Source of the DNA: Helcococcus massiliensis | GTDB taxonomy: Bacteria > Bacillota > Clostridia > Tissierellales > Peptoniphilaceae | Direction: 5' to 3' | NCBI RefSeq assembly: GCF_900258485.1 | Contig: NZ_OGVE01000002.1 | Location: 1 to 64,000, forward strand | DNA: 64,000 nucleotides | Shown: positions 25,259-34,663 of the stretch, piece after piece | How positions within the stretch are numbered: the first letter of the stretch is position 1 | Layout of the letters: each line of letters opens with the position of its first letter | Position numbers and translations under genes: made by a program | The notes under the pieces: generated by a model | Told to the model about the DNA's origin: nothing | The model's input: the letters and a program-made list of their open reading frames with translations, nothing else | The model's database searches: none

Positions 25259-27916
25259 ATGGCGAAGAAATATGTTTATAGTTTTGATGAAGGTAACAAA
25301 GATATGAGAACCCTCCTAGGGGGTAAGGGTGCTAACTTAGCTGAAATGACCAGGCTAGGAATAAATGTACCATTTGGTTTTACAGTATCTACTGAAGCTT
25401 GTATCAGATACTATGACGAAAGCGAACAACTTTGGGACGAATTAGTAAAAGAAATAGAAGCTAACATCAAGAAAACTGAAGAAAAAGTAGGTAAAAAATT
25501 TGGTGATGATACCAATCCTCTACTATTCTCAGTAAGATCTGGTGCGGTTGTATCAATGCCAGGTATGATGGACACAGTATTGAACTTAGGTTTAACCGAC
25601 GTTTCAGTTGAAGGTTTAGCTAAACATACAGACAACCCAAGATTTGCATACGACTCATATAGAAGATTTATCCAAATGTTCTCCAACGTATCTAAAGGAT
25701 TAGATGTTGAAAAATTCGAAGAAATCTTGGCTGACGAAAGAAAAAAAGCTGGAGTAGAATTAGACAAGGATATACCAGCTGAAAATCTGAAAGAAGTTGT
25801 AAGAAGATATAAAGAATTATACAAAGAAGAAACAGGTCATGATTTCCCTCAAGACCCTGAACAACAATTATTAGATGCTGTTGCAGCTGTATTTAAATCA
25901 TGGAACAACGAAAGAGCTAGATACTATAGAAATATGAATGACATAGCTCACGACTTAGGTACAGCAGTAAACGTACAAACAATGGTATTTGGTAACGGTG
26001 GCGACAACTCAGGTACAGGTGTTGCCTTTACAAGAGACCCTTCCACAGGTGAAAATATTCTTTATGGTGAATACCTAATTAACGCACAAGGTGAAGACGT
26101 TGTTGCTGGTATAAGAACACCAAGTCATATTTCAGAATTAGAAAAACAAATGCCTGAAATCTATAAACAATTCCACGAAACAGGTGAAAGATTAGAGCAA
26201 CACTATAGGGACATGCAAGACTTAGAATTTACGATTGATGATGGCACCCTATACATTTTACAAACAAGAAATGGTAAGAGAACAGCTCAAGCAGCTATAA
26301 ATATTGCTGTAGACTTAGTTGAAGAAGGATTAAGGACTAAGGAAGAAGCATTGATGATGATCAATCCTAATGACCTAGACCAATTACTACACCCTACCTT
26401 TAACCAAGAAGCTTTATCAAAAGCAACACCAGTAGCTAGAGGTTTGGCAGCATCTCCAGGTGCAGCAACCGGATATATTTCATTCTCAGCTGGTGATGCT
26501 ACATTAAGAAATGCTAAAGAAGAACCTGTAATCTTAGCACGTACAGAAACATCCCCAGAAGACTTACAAGGTATGGACTCTGCTAAAGGTATTTTAACAT
26601 CTCGTGGTGGTATGACATCTCACGCAGCTGTTGTAGCAAGAGGTATGGGTAAATGTTGTGTAGCCGGAGCTCACGAAGTACACATCAACGAAAAAGAAAA
26701 AACAGTTACAATTGGTGATTTAGTATTAGGCGAAGGCGACATGATTTCACTAGATGGATCAACAGGTAATATCTACCATGGTCAAATAGAAACTCAAGAT
26801 CCAGAATTAACAGGTAAATTTGCTAAATTCATGGAATGGGCAGATGAAAATAGAAGATTAAAAGTTAGAGCAAACGCTGATACTCCACATGATGCTCAAC
26901 AAGCTTTAGACTTAGGAGCTGAAGGTATCGGTCTATGTAGAACAGAGCACATGTTCTTTGCTGAAGATAGGATCAACGCAGTTAGAGAAATGATCTTAGC
27001 AAGCACAAAAGAACAAAGAGAAAAAGCTTTAGCTAAGATAGAACCAATCCAAGAAAATGACTTCTACGAAATCTATAAGGTAATGGAAGATAAAAATGTA
27101 ACAGTACGTCTATTAGACCCACCTCTACATGAATTCTTACCACATACTGATGAAGAAATAGCAATTGTAGCTGATGAATTAGGTGTAACAATCCTTGAAC
27201 AAAAGAAAGCTATCGATGAATTGCACGAAGTTAACCCAATGCTTGGTCATAGAGGTTTAAGACTTGCTATCACTTTCCCAGAAATTTACCAAATGCAAGC
27301 TAGAGCAATTATTAGAGCTGCATTAAGAGTAAGCAAAGAATTAGGTGTAGAAGTAGAACCAGAAATCATGATTCCTCTAGCAGGTGACCCAAGAGAACTT
27401 AAAGTTGTTACAGATTCAATAAGAAAGGAAATCGAACAAATATTTGAAGAAACAGGTATCACATTAAACTACCATATTGGTACCATGATTGAGATACCAA
27501 GAGCTACTTTATTAGCTGATGAAATTGCTGAAATAGCAGAATTCTTCTCATTTGGTACAAACGACTTAACACAAATGACCTACGGATTCTCTAGAGACGA
27601 TGCTGGTAAATTCTTGTCTCAATACCTAGATGATGGTATCTTTGAAAAAGATCCATTCCAAGTTATCGATCAAAAAGGTGTTGGTCAATTAATGGCTAAT
27701 GCAGTTAAATTAGGTAAGAGAACAAGAAAAGACCTACACTTAGGTATCTGTGGTGAACACGGTGGTGAACCTAGTTCAGTAGCATTCTGTGATGACTTAG
27801 GTTTAGACTATGTATCATGTTCTCCATTCAGAGTTCCAATCTCAAGATTGTCAGCTGCTCAAAAAACAATTAGAGACAGACAACACAAAATGACAAGATT
27901 GGTTGAAAGTTTATAG
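25259..27916 (+). CDS. ppdK: Pyruvate, phosphate dikinase
   Basis: An 885-residue enzyme interconverting pyruvate+ATP+Pi and PEP+AMP+PPi. The N-terminal ATP-grasp domain (GGKGANLAEM) is followed by the swivelling phosphohistidine domain with GGMTSHAAVVARGMGK, where the Thr-Ser-His triad includes the catalytic His and the regulated Thr. The TIM-barrel PEP domain ends with GICGEHGGEPSS. Codon use is noticeably enriched in optimal codons relative to neighbours, suggesting high expression. In anaerobes it often serves PPi-linked glycolysis. Confidence 0.96.
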   Translation: MAKKYVYSFDEGNKDMRTLLGGKGANLAEMTRLGINVPFGFTVSTEACIRYYDESEQLWDELVKEIEANIKKTEEKVGKKFGDDTNPLLFSVRSGAVVSMPGMMDTVLNLGLTDVSVEGLAKHTDNPRFAYDSYRRFIQMFSNVSKGLDVEKFEEILADERKKAGVELDKDIPAENLKEVVRRYKELYKEETGHDFPQDPEQQLLDAVAAVFKSWNNERARYYRNMNDIAHDLGTAVNVQTMVFGNGGDNSGTGVAFTRDPSTGENILYGEYLINAQGEDVVAGIRTPSHISELEKQMPEIYKQFHETGERLEQHYRDMQDLEFTIDDGTLYILQTRNGKRTAQAAINIAVDLVEEGLRTKEEALMMINPNDLDQLLHPTFNQEALSKATPVARGLAASPGAATGYISFSAGDATLRNAKEEPVILARTETSPEDLQGMDSAKGILTSRGGMTSHAAVVARGMGKCCVAGAHEVHINEKEKTVTIGDLVLGEGDMISLDGSTGNIYHGQIETQDPELTGKFAKFMEWADENRRLKVRANADTPHDAQQALDLGAEGIGLCRTEHMFFAEDRINAVREMILASTKEQREKALAKIEPIQENDFYEIYKVMEDKNVTVRLLDPPLHEFLPHTDEEIAIVADELGVTILEQKKAIDELHEVNPMLGHRGLRLAITFPEIYQMQARAIIRAALRVSKELGVEVEPEIMIPLAGDPRELKVVTDSIRKEIEQIFEETGITLNYHIGTMIEIPRATLLADEIAEIAEFFSFGTNDLTQMTYGFSRDDAGKFLSQYLDDGIFEKDPFQVIDQKGVGQLMANAVKLGKRTRKDLHLGICGEHGGEPSSVAFCDDLGLDYVSCSPFRVPISRLSAAQKTIRDRQHKMTRLVESL

Positions 27917-27927
27917 GAACAAAAGCA

Positions 27928-27965
27928 AAAATACAGGATAGAATATTCTATCCTGTATTTTTTAT
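27928..27965. terminator. Bidirectional terminator between ppdK and nrdA
   Basis: AAATACAGGATAGAATA pairs with TATTCTATCCTGTATTT around the centre at 27945/27946, with A and T runs at the two ends, between convergent genes. Confidence 0.88.
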
Positions 27966-27977
27966 TTGTAATATTTA

Positions 27978-29654
27978 TTAAGCCTCACAAGCTAAGCAAA
28001 CTGAAGTTTGATAGAACTTTTGTGCTGCATTTGTTGAGTGTTGGTAGTATAAGGTTTTTATACCATTTTCCCATGCATATAGGTGTAAATCGTTTAATTC
28101 TTTTGCAGAAGTTTTTGGATTAACCATTATATTTAATGATTGTCCTTGGTCTATATATCTTTGTCTTACACTTGCTTGGTTTATAACTTCAAATTGGTTT
28201 ATTTCTGAGAAGGTCTTAAACACATCTCTTTCATGGTCTGTCAAGAAATCTAAATGTTGTACAGATCCATCATGATTTCTTATATCTATCCATACTTCTC
28301 TTTCGTCTTTACCGTACTTCTTCAATACTTCTTTCAAGTAAGGATTTTGTACAGTAACCTTAGCCTTTGATACGTCTTTTACATAATTATTTGACCAAAT
28401 CGGCTCTATTGATTGGGATGTTTGTCCCAAGATAAAAGCTGAAGATGTAGTTGGTGCAACTGCCATCAAGGTTGTATTTCTTCTTCCCTTACCCTTTAAC
28501 ATCTTTGGTTCACCATATTTTTCAGCTAATTTTTGGCTAGCTTCTTCTGCTTGTTCCCTTATAGTTTTAAATAAACTTTCATTTAATAAACTAGCTTCTA
28601 CTGATTCAAAAGCAATCATTTTAAACTGTAATAGTGAATGCCATCCTAAGACACCTAAACCTAAAGCTCTATTCTCTAAAGCAAATTTATAGGCCTTTCT
28701 CATGAAGTAGAAGGCATCTTGGTCTTCCCTATGGTCAGAATCTCTTAATTTTTCTAATTTTTCTAGGAAATCATCCATTACTGCATCTAGGAAAAATATC
28801 ATAGTTTCTACAGCATCGGTATCCTTCCATTCATCAAAATGCAAGGCATTCATAGAAGATAAGTTACATACAAATGACCATTCTTCATTGTTTGGTAGGG
28901 CAATTTCTGAACATAGGTTAGAATGTGTTATTGGATAGTCCTTGTACCATTCAGGCTTGTTGTTATTTACTGTATCTGTAAAGAATATATATGGATATCC
29001 CATTTCAACACGTCTTTGTAAAAGTTTAGCCCATGTTCTTCTTTTATCAGCATCGCCACCTATCATGCCTAATAGCCATTCATCAGATACTGTCACCCCA
29101 TGGTTAAGGTTTTGAATTTCATTACCTTCAGTACCTATTTCTAAAAACTCATCTATATCCGGGTGGTCAATTGGTAGGTATGGAGCAAAACGTCCACGTC
29201 TAGCAGACCCTTGACTTACAGTGTCTGTCATTTGTTCAAATAACTTCATAAAGTGAACAGCTCCTGAGGATACACCATTATTTGTTATTGGCTCTCCTCT
29301 ACCTCTAACATCTCCAAAGTAACCTGAAGTACCTCCACCATATTTTGACATCATTCCTACTTCACTTGATGAATATAGGATACCACCCATGTCATCGGAA
29401 ATATAGGATCCAAAACATGAAATTGGAAGTCCTCTATTATTTCCAAAGTTGGTCCATACTGGTGTGGATAAGGAATAATATCCCTTGCCTAGGTAACCAT
29501 AAAACTTATCAGCAAAGCCTTCAATTCCTAATTTACTTTCAGCCACTTCAGCTATTTGTCTTAATCTTTCTTCAGCGGTTTGTCCTTCACCTAAATAGCC
29601 ACGACTTAGGAATAGGCGGCTATTGTCGGTCAACCAATAAAAATCTTTTCTCAC
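27978..29654 (-). CDS. nrdA: Class I ribonucleotide reductase, large subunit without ATP-cone
   Basis: A 558-residue catalytic subunit reducing NDPs. Active-site cysteines are in LPISCFGSY, NLCSEIALP (with Asn and Glu) and FVCNLSS. The radical-transfer Tyr pair is in TLYYQHST, and the C-terminal shuttle is VCLACEA. It starts directly at the catalytic barrel, with a GTG codon after GGGGAG. The usual N-terminal ATP-cone is missing and is instead fused to NrdB, encoded just upstream. The order is nrdH-nrdB-nrdA. Confidence 0.93.
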   Translation of the reverse strand: MRKDFYWLTDNSRLFLSRGYLGEGQTAEERLRQIAEVAESKLGIEGFADKFYGYLGKGYYSLSTPVWTNFGNNRGLPISCFGSYISDDMGGILYSSSEVGMMSKYGGGTSGYFGDVRGRGEPITNNGVSSGAVHFMKLFEQMTDTVSQGSARRGRFAPYLPIDHPDIDEFLEIGTEGNEIQNLNHGVTVSDEWLLGMIGGDADKRRTWAKLLQRRVEMGYPYIFFTDTVNNNKPEWYKDYPITHSNLCSEIALPNNEEWSFVCNLSSMNALHFDEWKDTDAVETMIFFLDAVMDDFLEKLEKLRDSDHREDQDAFYFMRKAYKFALENRALGLGVLGWHSLLQFKMIAFESVEASLLNESLFKTIREQAEEASQKLAEKYGEPKMLKGKGRRNTTLMAVAPTTSSAFILGQTSQSIEPIWSNNYVKDVSKAKVTVQNPYLKEVLKKYGKDEREVWIDIRNHDGSVQHLDFLTDHERDVFKTFSEINQFEVINQASVRQRYIDQGQSLNIMVNPKTSAKELNDLHLYAWENGIKTLYYQHSTNAAQKFYQTSVCLACEA

Positions 29655-29671
29655 TTCGTCTCCCCTAATGA

Positions 29672-30922
29672 TTAAAATAGATCATCTGCTGTGATGCTTC
29701 TTGATCTCTTGGTATAGTTAACAGATCTCTTTTCAAAGAAGTCAACGTGTTTTGTTGCAACAACTTCATCATCAAACCAATCTGTTTTTTCTACTTCTTT
29801 TTCATCTACTTCAAATATTCTTTCTAGGCCTATTGCTTCTAAAGAATTATTTAATCTATTTTTAATAAACTCTTCTACTGTATATCTTGGCATAAAGTCT
29901 AATTCACCTTCTTCAAAAATCCAATCCAATACTTCATGCTCTGATTCATAAGCTTCATTTACAAGGTCATAAATGTCCTTAGCCATGTCATCATCAAACC
30001 ATTTTGGTCGTTCTTCTCTTATAGTATTTATGAGGTCTACACCAAACTCACCATGGAGTTGTTCTTCTTTAGAAGTAGCTTCAATAGCATTTGAAATACC
30101 TCTAAATAAGTTTTTATACTTGTTAAATGACATAATTATTAAGAATTGACTAAATAATGATATATGTTCAATAAAGGCTGAGAATAGAAGTATAGCAATA
30201 GCATAGTCTCTATCATTTCCAGTCCTTGCATATTCGTTGTGTTTTCTTAGGTAATTTACACGTCTATTTAGAGCTGGTATTTCTTCTATCTTTTCAAATT
30301 CATTATTCAATCCCAATATTTCTAATAAATGAGCATAGGCATCACTATGTCTAACTTCAGATTCAGCAAAAGTATGGCCAACATTAGCAAGCTCAGGTTT
30401 AGGAAGTCTCTTGTATAAGTCTCCCCAGAACTCTTTAACATCCACTTCAATTTGTGCTATAGCTAGCATAGAATTTTTAATAGCTGTTCTTTCGTGGCTC
30501 TCTACATTTACCTTATAGTCTTGGATATCTGAAGTATAGTTGTACTCTGTATGTAACCAGTATGAATGCTGGATAGCTTCTTTATAAGCTTCAAGTTCTG
30601 GATATTCATATGGTTTTAGATTTTTTCTAGGTTTAAATATATCTCTTTTTCTTTCATTTTTTCTTTCTTCCCTATAAAGAATATATTCTTTAGCAGTACG
30701 GGTATGCTTATTAAGCATCAATACTTCTTCTACCTTGTCTTGGATTGTTTCAACATCAACACTATCTTGGTCAAAGGCTTCTACAACCTGGTTAGCACTA
30801 TCAAGTATGTCTTGGGTAGACATCTCCTCGGTTTCATGGTTAGCCTTTGTGATTGCTATAATAATTTTTTCTTTATTGAAATCAACTACTTCACCATTTC
30901 TTTTAACAACAGTCTTTATCAT
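29672..30922 (-). CDS. nrdB: Class I ribonucleotide reductase, radical subunit with N-terminal ATP-cone
   Basis: A 416-residue protein. Residues 1 to about 95 (VVKRNGEVVDFNKEKI...) are an ATP-cone, normally found on NrdA. The remaining part is a ferritin-like radical subunit with metal ligands in ESEVRH, FSAFIEH and KEEQLHGE. A Tyr lies four residues after the first ligand His (HSDAY), the position of the stable radical in E. coli NrdB. An ATP-cone on NrdB is known from a few bacteria and moves the dATP on/off switch to the small subunit. ATG at 30922 (AGGAG, 6-nt spacing) is preferred to a GTG one codon earlier. Confidence 0.92.
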   Translation of the reverse strand: MIKTVVKRNGEVVDFNKEKIIIAITKANHETEEMSTQDILDSANQVVEAFDQDSVDVETIQDKVEEVLMLNKHTRTAKEYILYREERKNERKRDIFKPRKNLKPYEYPELEAYKEAIQHSYWLHTEYNYTSDIQDYKVNVESHERTAIKNSMLAIAQIEVDVKEFWGDLYKRLPKPELANVGHTFAESEVRHSDAYAHLLEILGLNNEFEKIEEIPALNRRVNYLRKHNEYARTGNDRDYAIAILLFSAFIEHISLFSQFLIIMSFNKYKNLFRGISNAIEATSKEEQLHGEFGVDLINTIREERPKWFDDDMAKDIYDLVNEAYESEHEVLDWIFEEGELDFMPRYTVEEFIKNRLNNSLEAIGLERIFEVDEKEVEKTDWFDDEVVATKHVDFFEKRSVNYTKRSRSITADDLF

Positions 30923-30931
30923 CACAAACTC

Positions 30932-31159
30932 CTAAATGTGTTCTAAGATATCATTATATTCTACAAATTCAACTATTTCCCCATCAATTTCAATTTGAGG
31001 AAGTTGTCTATACCCTTTATTTATCAAGTTTTGACGGGCCTTATCGTCTTCACCTATATTTAACTCTTGGTAAGATATACCCTTCATTTCAAGCCATCTC
31101 TTTAACATTTTGCATTTACTACAACCTGTATTGGTATATAAATTAATCTCTTTAGACAT
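30932..31159 (-). CDS. nrdH: Glutaredoxin-like protein NrdH
   Basis: A 75-residue thioredoxin-fold reductant. The active site is TGCSKCKMLKRW (CXXC), and QLPQIEIDG carries the cis-Pro region. It probably supplies electrons to the NrdA/NrdB enzyme encoded immediately downstream (9-bp gap). The ATG at 31159 is favoured over a GTG one codon upstream. It is the first gene of the operon, with NrdR-like boxes about 110-155 bp upstream. Confidence 0.9.
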   Translation of the reverse strand: MSKEINLYTNTGCSKCKMLKRWLEMKGISYQELNIGEDDKARQNLINKGYRQLPQIEIDGEIVEFVEYNDILEHI

Positions 31160-31267
31160 CACTTCACCCTTCCTATTTTTTACATTATTATTATATAATT
31201 TTAACTAAAAAATGAACTATAAGCAAATTAAAACTAACTATATTGTATATTAAGAGATTTCATAATT

Positions 31268-31315
31268 AAAGCTTATATAGTGTTGTAATATTACGAACAA
31301 TACAATATATAGTTA
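31268..31315. promoter_or_regulatory. Tandem NrdR-box candidates upstream of nrdHBA
   Basis: AAAGCTTATATAGTGT (31268-31283) and ATACAATATATAGTTA (31300-31315) each match about 12 of 16 positions of the NrdR consensus ACACWATATATWGTGT. Their starts are 32 bp apart, the near-three-turn spacing seen for NrdR pairs. The remaining bases of the 31163-31493 gap show only AT-rich sequence apart from the mupG terminator. Confidence 0.65.
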
Positions 31316-31465
31316 TCTAATCACAAATTTATCAAATGAATAATGAGTGTATATATAAATTATTAACCATTTTATAGCCGTTAATTACTTGGTTATTTTG
31401 CATATATATTCTTTGGTTTGTATGTAATGTTTAAATGAAATTAATAATTTTTTGTAATAAATAGA

Positions 31466-31486
31466 AAAGACCCCGAAGGGTCCCTT
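31466..31486 (-). terminator. Terminator after mupG
   Basis: GACCC-CGAA-GGGTC on the plus strand gives a stable hairpin followed by TTTTC on the minus strand, 8 bp beyond the mupG stop. Confidence 0.75.
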
Positions 31487-31493
31487 TATCATC

Positions 31494-32660
31494 TTACTTC
31501 AAAAATTTTACAATGCTTATATCATCCAATAATTCTAGCATTATTTTTTCTTCTTCTGAAATTCTACCTATATAGTTTCTTTCACCATCATTTTCCATAG
31601 GTTCTTTGACTATCTGAACTTCTCCAGAATAGTGTTTATAATTGTCATTAACCATAACTATAGAGCCTACTTCGAAGTATTCTTTATCATATTTTCTAGG
31701 TTCTATAACTAAGTCAGGATCTAATCTTGACATTCTTGATCTCCACATCCATTCTGAATTATCTCCTAAAGACATGTGAGGTTCAAAATCAAATATAACA
31801 GATTTTTCTGTTTCAGATATGTCAGGGCAAATTTCAGGTTTAAGTCTTATCACCTTTAGCTGGTCTAGATTAATAGTTCCAGTTTCAACCAACATCTTTA
31901 ATATTGGTCTTTCTGTGTTTATGTTATCATCTTTAACTACTTCAGATAAGGCTTTTAGCTCCTCTTCTGTAGCATAGGCATTTCCAATTAGAATATCATT
32001 CACCATACCAGTTGCTAATAGAACCCTAGCTTGTAAGTCTATTGGTAGACCTCTTAATCTCTCAACAGTTGGCAAGCCATCTTTCGAATCCCATACCCCA
32101 TGAGTTTCAGGATTATTAGAACTTACAAAGGCACCTATATTTACATTTGTTAGTTCCTTCATTTCTTTATTTTTTTCTAAAAAACTATTCCAACTAAGAC
32201 CAGTGTATCTTTGAGGATAAAAGTTATGGCATACCATAAATTCATCGCCTTTGGCACCTGCATCAACTAGTCCTTTCACAATTTTTGGAGATGAATTAAA
32301 TTCTATTTTGATACCATAAGGATTTTTTACTAGTTGATAATCTTTTTCCCCACCATAACTAAGATCCATTCTTAAGACATCAACCTTAATATCGGCGAAA
32401 ACTGATAGATCATCTTCTGAAGCACCAAGTCTTTTGAATAGTCCTGGATTTACATCTAGGTCCACTTCCATATTATATTCATGGGCGTATTCTATTAATT
32501 CTCTGAAATAATCTAAAACTTCCTCCTTGCTTCCTTCAACTGAAAACATACTTGAAAATATTCTTTTGAATCCATATTTTGAAGCAAGTTTTATATATTC
32601 TTTTATTTCATCTAAGGGTCTTAAATCTGGATATACTGATATTCCTAATGTGTGTGACAT
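31494..32660 (-). CDS. mupG: 6-phospho-N-acetylmuramidase MupG (DUF871)
   Basis: A 388-residue cytosolic glycosidase: a TIM-barrel (about 1-240, from LGISVYPDLRPLDEIKEYI) plus a smaller C-terminal beta domain, the DUF871 layout. The S. aureus member MupG splits PTS-imported MurNAc-6-P-GlcNAc into MurNAc-6-P and GlcNAc. That role fits the adjacent cellobiose-type PTS and the MurQ etherase 10 kb away. It is the last gene of a IIA-IIB-IIC-mupG operon. DUF871 has more than one subgroup, so the exact disaccharide is inferred. Confidence 0.82.
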   Translation of the reverse strand: MSHTLGISVYPDLRPLDEIKEYIKLASKYGFKRIFSSMFSVEGSKEEVLDYFRELIEYAHEYNMEVDLDVNPGLFKRLGASEDDLSVFADIKVDVLRMDLSYGGEKDYQLVKNPYGIKIEFNSSPKIVKGLVDAGAKGDEFMVCHNFYPQRYTGLSWNSFLEKNKEMKELTNVNIGAFVSSNNPETHGVWDSKDGLPTVERLRGLPIDLQARVLLATGMVNDILIGNAYATEEELKALSEVVKDDNINTERPILKMLVETGTINLDQLKVIRLKPEICPDISETEKSVIFDFEPHMSLGDNSEWMWRSRMSRLDPDLVIEPRKYDKEYFEVGSIVMVNDNYKHYSGEVQIVKEPMENDGERNYIGRISEEEKIMLELLDDISIVKFLK

Positions 32661-32684
32661 ATTTTCTCCTTTCTTTTTACTTTT

Positions 32685-33989
32685 CTATTTATGTTCTTGT
32701 TCTGATAATTCTTTTTCAATTAACTCTTTTTCATATATTTTGAAGAATGGATACCAAACTAGCCACATTACAGGTATCATTAAGAAAGGCATTATTGCAT
32801 TTCTCCAATCTAGTGTTGGCATAAATGTATTTAGCCCCATTGGTAAAATAGAAAAAATTAATATATGAGGTAAAGCAATTAGATTAAAGTGATATGCTAA
32901 CCATAAGAATCCCATATACACAATTGGTGCTAATAAGAATGGAATTAATAGTATAGGGTTGTACATTATTGGAAAACCAAATATTACAGGTTCATTTATA
33001 TTAAAGAAACTAGGTATAAGTGACGCTTTTGATACAGCTTTTATTTGCTTAGATTCACTTTTCAATCCCATTAAAACTAAAGGTAATGTATTACCTGCAC
33101 CACCTACCACACCGTTAGCTCCAAATAAAAATACAGAACTAAATACTAAAGGTAAACCCTGCGCTGCCAATTCTGAGTTTGTAGTATATGCTGTTATTAA
33201 CGGAACCAACATAACAGAAAATATTACGGTTGTACCATGTATTCCAAAAAACCAGAAAAATTGAGCTAGCAAAATTATAACAGCCATACCTAATGGACTT
33301 ACTAAATATTTAACTGGATAACCTAAAATCGCAACAATTAAGCTAGATAATGTATATACCCCACCAGATAAATATCCGATTAATATAGTTAATCCATACC
33401 AAAATACTATATTTATAGCTCCTGGTATAATCGCATTAAAACCTTCTATAACGCCTGTTGGTACTACATCAGGTAATTTTATAACTAGATTTCTATCTAG
33501 TGCAAACTTAGTGATTCTTACAGAAATTAAACTCACTATTATAGCAACAAATAAACCTTGTGCTCCAAGATTATTAATATTTATCACATTCATAGATCCT
33601 GTCTCAGTTGCAACAACTTGAATAGGTGCAGCAACTATGAGATAGCAGATAATTGATATAAAACCTGCTTGTACAGGTGATCCTGCTTTAATTTTTATAG
33701 TATAATTATAAGCTAGTGAAAATGCCATGAATATAGCTATAATACCCATAGTATAATTGTATGGCATATATAACAGTTGATATATTCTATCTTCTGGTGT
33801 TATCTTAAATATTAATCCAGCTAAAGCAACTATTATTTGTATTATGGCACCTAATAAAATAATTCCCATATTTGATGACATCCCCGTAGATATGGTACTC
33901 ATAGCTGGACTATTTGTAAATTTTTCACTTAATTTCCTTAGACCTTCAATAAATTTACTATTCGCAAATTTTCTCAATCCTTCTTGCAT
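32685..33989 (-). CDS. PTS lactose/cellobiose-family permease IIC
   Basis: A 434-residue membrane permease with about ten helices. GANGVVGGAGNTLPLVLMG and FNINEPVIFGFPIMYNP (the NEP motif) are the hallmarks of the IIC-Lac/Cel family. It takes up and phosphorylates a disaccharide together with the IIB and IIA products encoded 9 bp and further upstream. The link to MupG suggests a cell-wall disaccharide such as MurNAc-GlcNAc rather than cellobiose. That is context inference. Confidence 0.9.
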   Translation of the reverse strand: MQEGLRKFANSKFIEGLRKLSEKFTNSPAMSTISTGMSSNMGIILLGAIIQIIVALAGLIFKITPEDRIYQLLYMPYNYTMGIIAIFMAFSLAYNYTIKIKAGSPVQAGFISIICYLIVAAPIQVVATETGSMNVININNLGAQGLFVAIIVSLISVRITKFALDRNLVIKLPDVVPTGVIEGFNAIIPGAINIVFWYGLTILIGYLSGGVYTLSSLIVAILGYPVKYLVSPLGMAVIILLAQFFWFFGIHGTTVIFSVMLVPLITAYTTNSELAAQGLPLVFSSVFLFGANGVVGGAGNTLPLVLMGLKSESKQIKAVSKASLIPSFFNINEPVIFGFPIMYNPILLIPFLLAPIVYMGFLWLAYHFNLIALPHILIFSILPMGLNTFMPTLDWRNAIMPFLMIPVMWLVWYPFFKIYEKELIEKELSEQEHK

Positions 33990-33998
33990 ATTATCCTC

Positions 33999-34661
33999 CT
34001 ATTTTATAATTGATTTAGCTTGTTTAACAATTGCTTCCGCATCACCTAAAGCGTAGACCATAGGTTCAATATTTTCTACTGGTATTGATACGTTTGATTG
34101 TATTTCATCTTTAGCAAATCCAATTTGTGGTCCTAGTAGTATACAATCATATTTTTCCCAAACATCACTATATGCTGATTTACCTACAGCTTGTATTTCA
34201 ATATCCTGGTTGTTTTCTTTTCCCCATTTTTCGACTTTATTTACCAATATACTAGTTGAAAAACCACCAGCACATACTAACAAAATTTTCATACTACCTC
34301 CTTTTTGATTTTTATTTAATATATTTCTTTTATAACTTTGCTCATTCGAACTTAAATTATTCATAATTAATTCACCCAACCCATTGACCGCTTCATCAGT
34401 CAATGTATATAGATCACTTGGAATATCGAGACAAATATAATTGTCAAATTTTATATTTTCAATAATTGTTTGTCGATATCTTTTAATTTGTGGACTTATC
34501 AAAATTAAATCATAACACCTATCTTCAATATTATTTTTTTCAGATAAATAAGTGGATTCTACAATATAATTTAATTTTTCTATATTAAATTTTTCATTTA
34601 ATTTTCTTGTTATCAGAGAACTTGACATTCCTGCTGAACATATGATTAAAATTTTTTTCAA
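33999..34661 (-). CDS. PTS lactose/cellobiose-family IIB, two IIB domains in one frame
   Basis: A 220-residue open frame holds two complete IIB domains. The first begins MKKILIICSAGMSSSL (phospho-Cys9). The second begins MKILLVCAGGFSTSI at 34292 (phospho-Cys7 of that unit). A perfect AAGGAGG sits 5 nt ahead of the second ATG, inside a short Asn/Lys linker. Either the proteins are fused, or the second (33999-34292, 97 residues) is also made alone. The first domain is more divergent after its Cys loop. A standard operon has one IIB of about 100 residues. Confidence 0.85.
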   Translation of the reverse strand: MKKILIICSAGMSSSLITRKLNEKFNIEKLNYIVESTYLSEKNNIEDRCYDLILISPQIKRYRQTIIENIKFDNYICLDIPSDLYTLTDEAVNGLGELIMNNLSSNEQSYKRNILNKNQKGGSMKILLVCAGGFSTSILVNKVEKWGKENNQDIEIQAVGKSAYSDVWEKYDCILLGPQIGFAKDEIQSNVSIPVENIEPMVYALGDAEAIVKQAKSIIK

Positions 34662-34663
34662 GT

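Noticed and set aside
31237-31252. Third NrdR box (AACTATATTGTATATT)
   Set aside because: The central core is two bases shorter than the consensus and the spacing to the other boxes does not fit.
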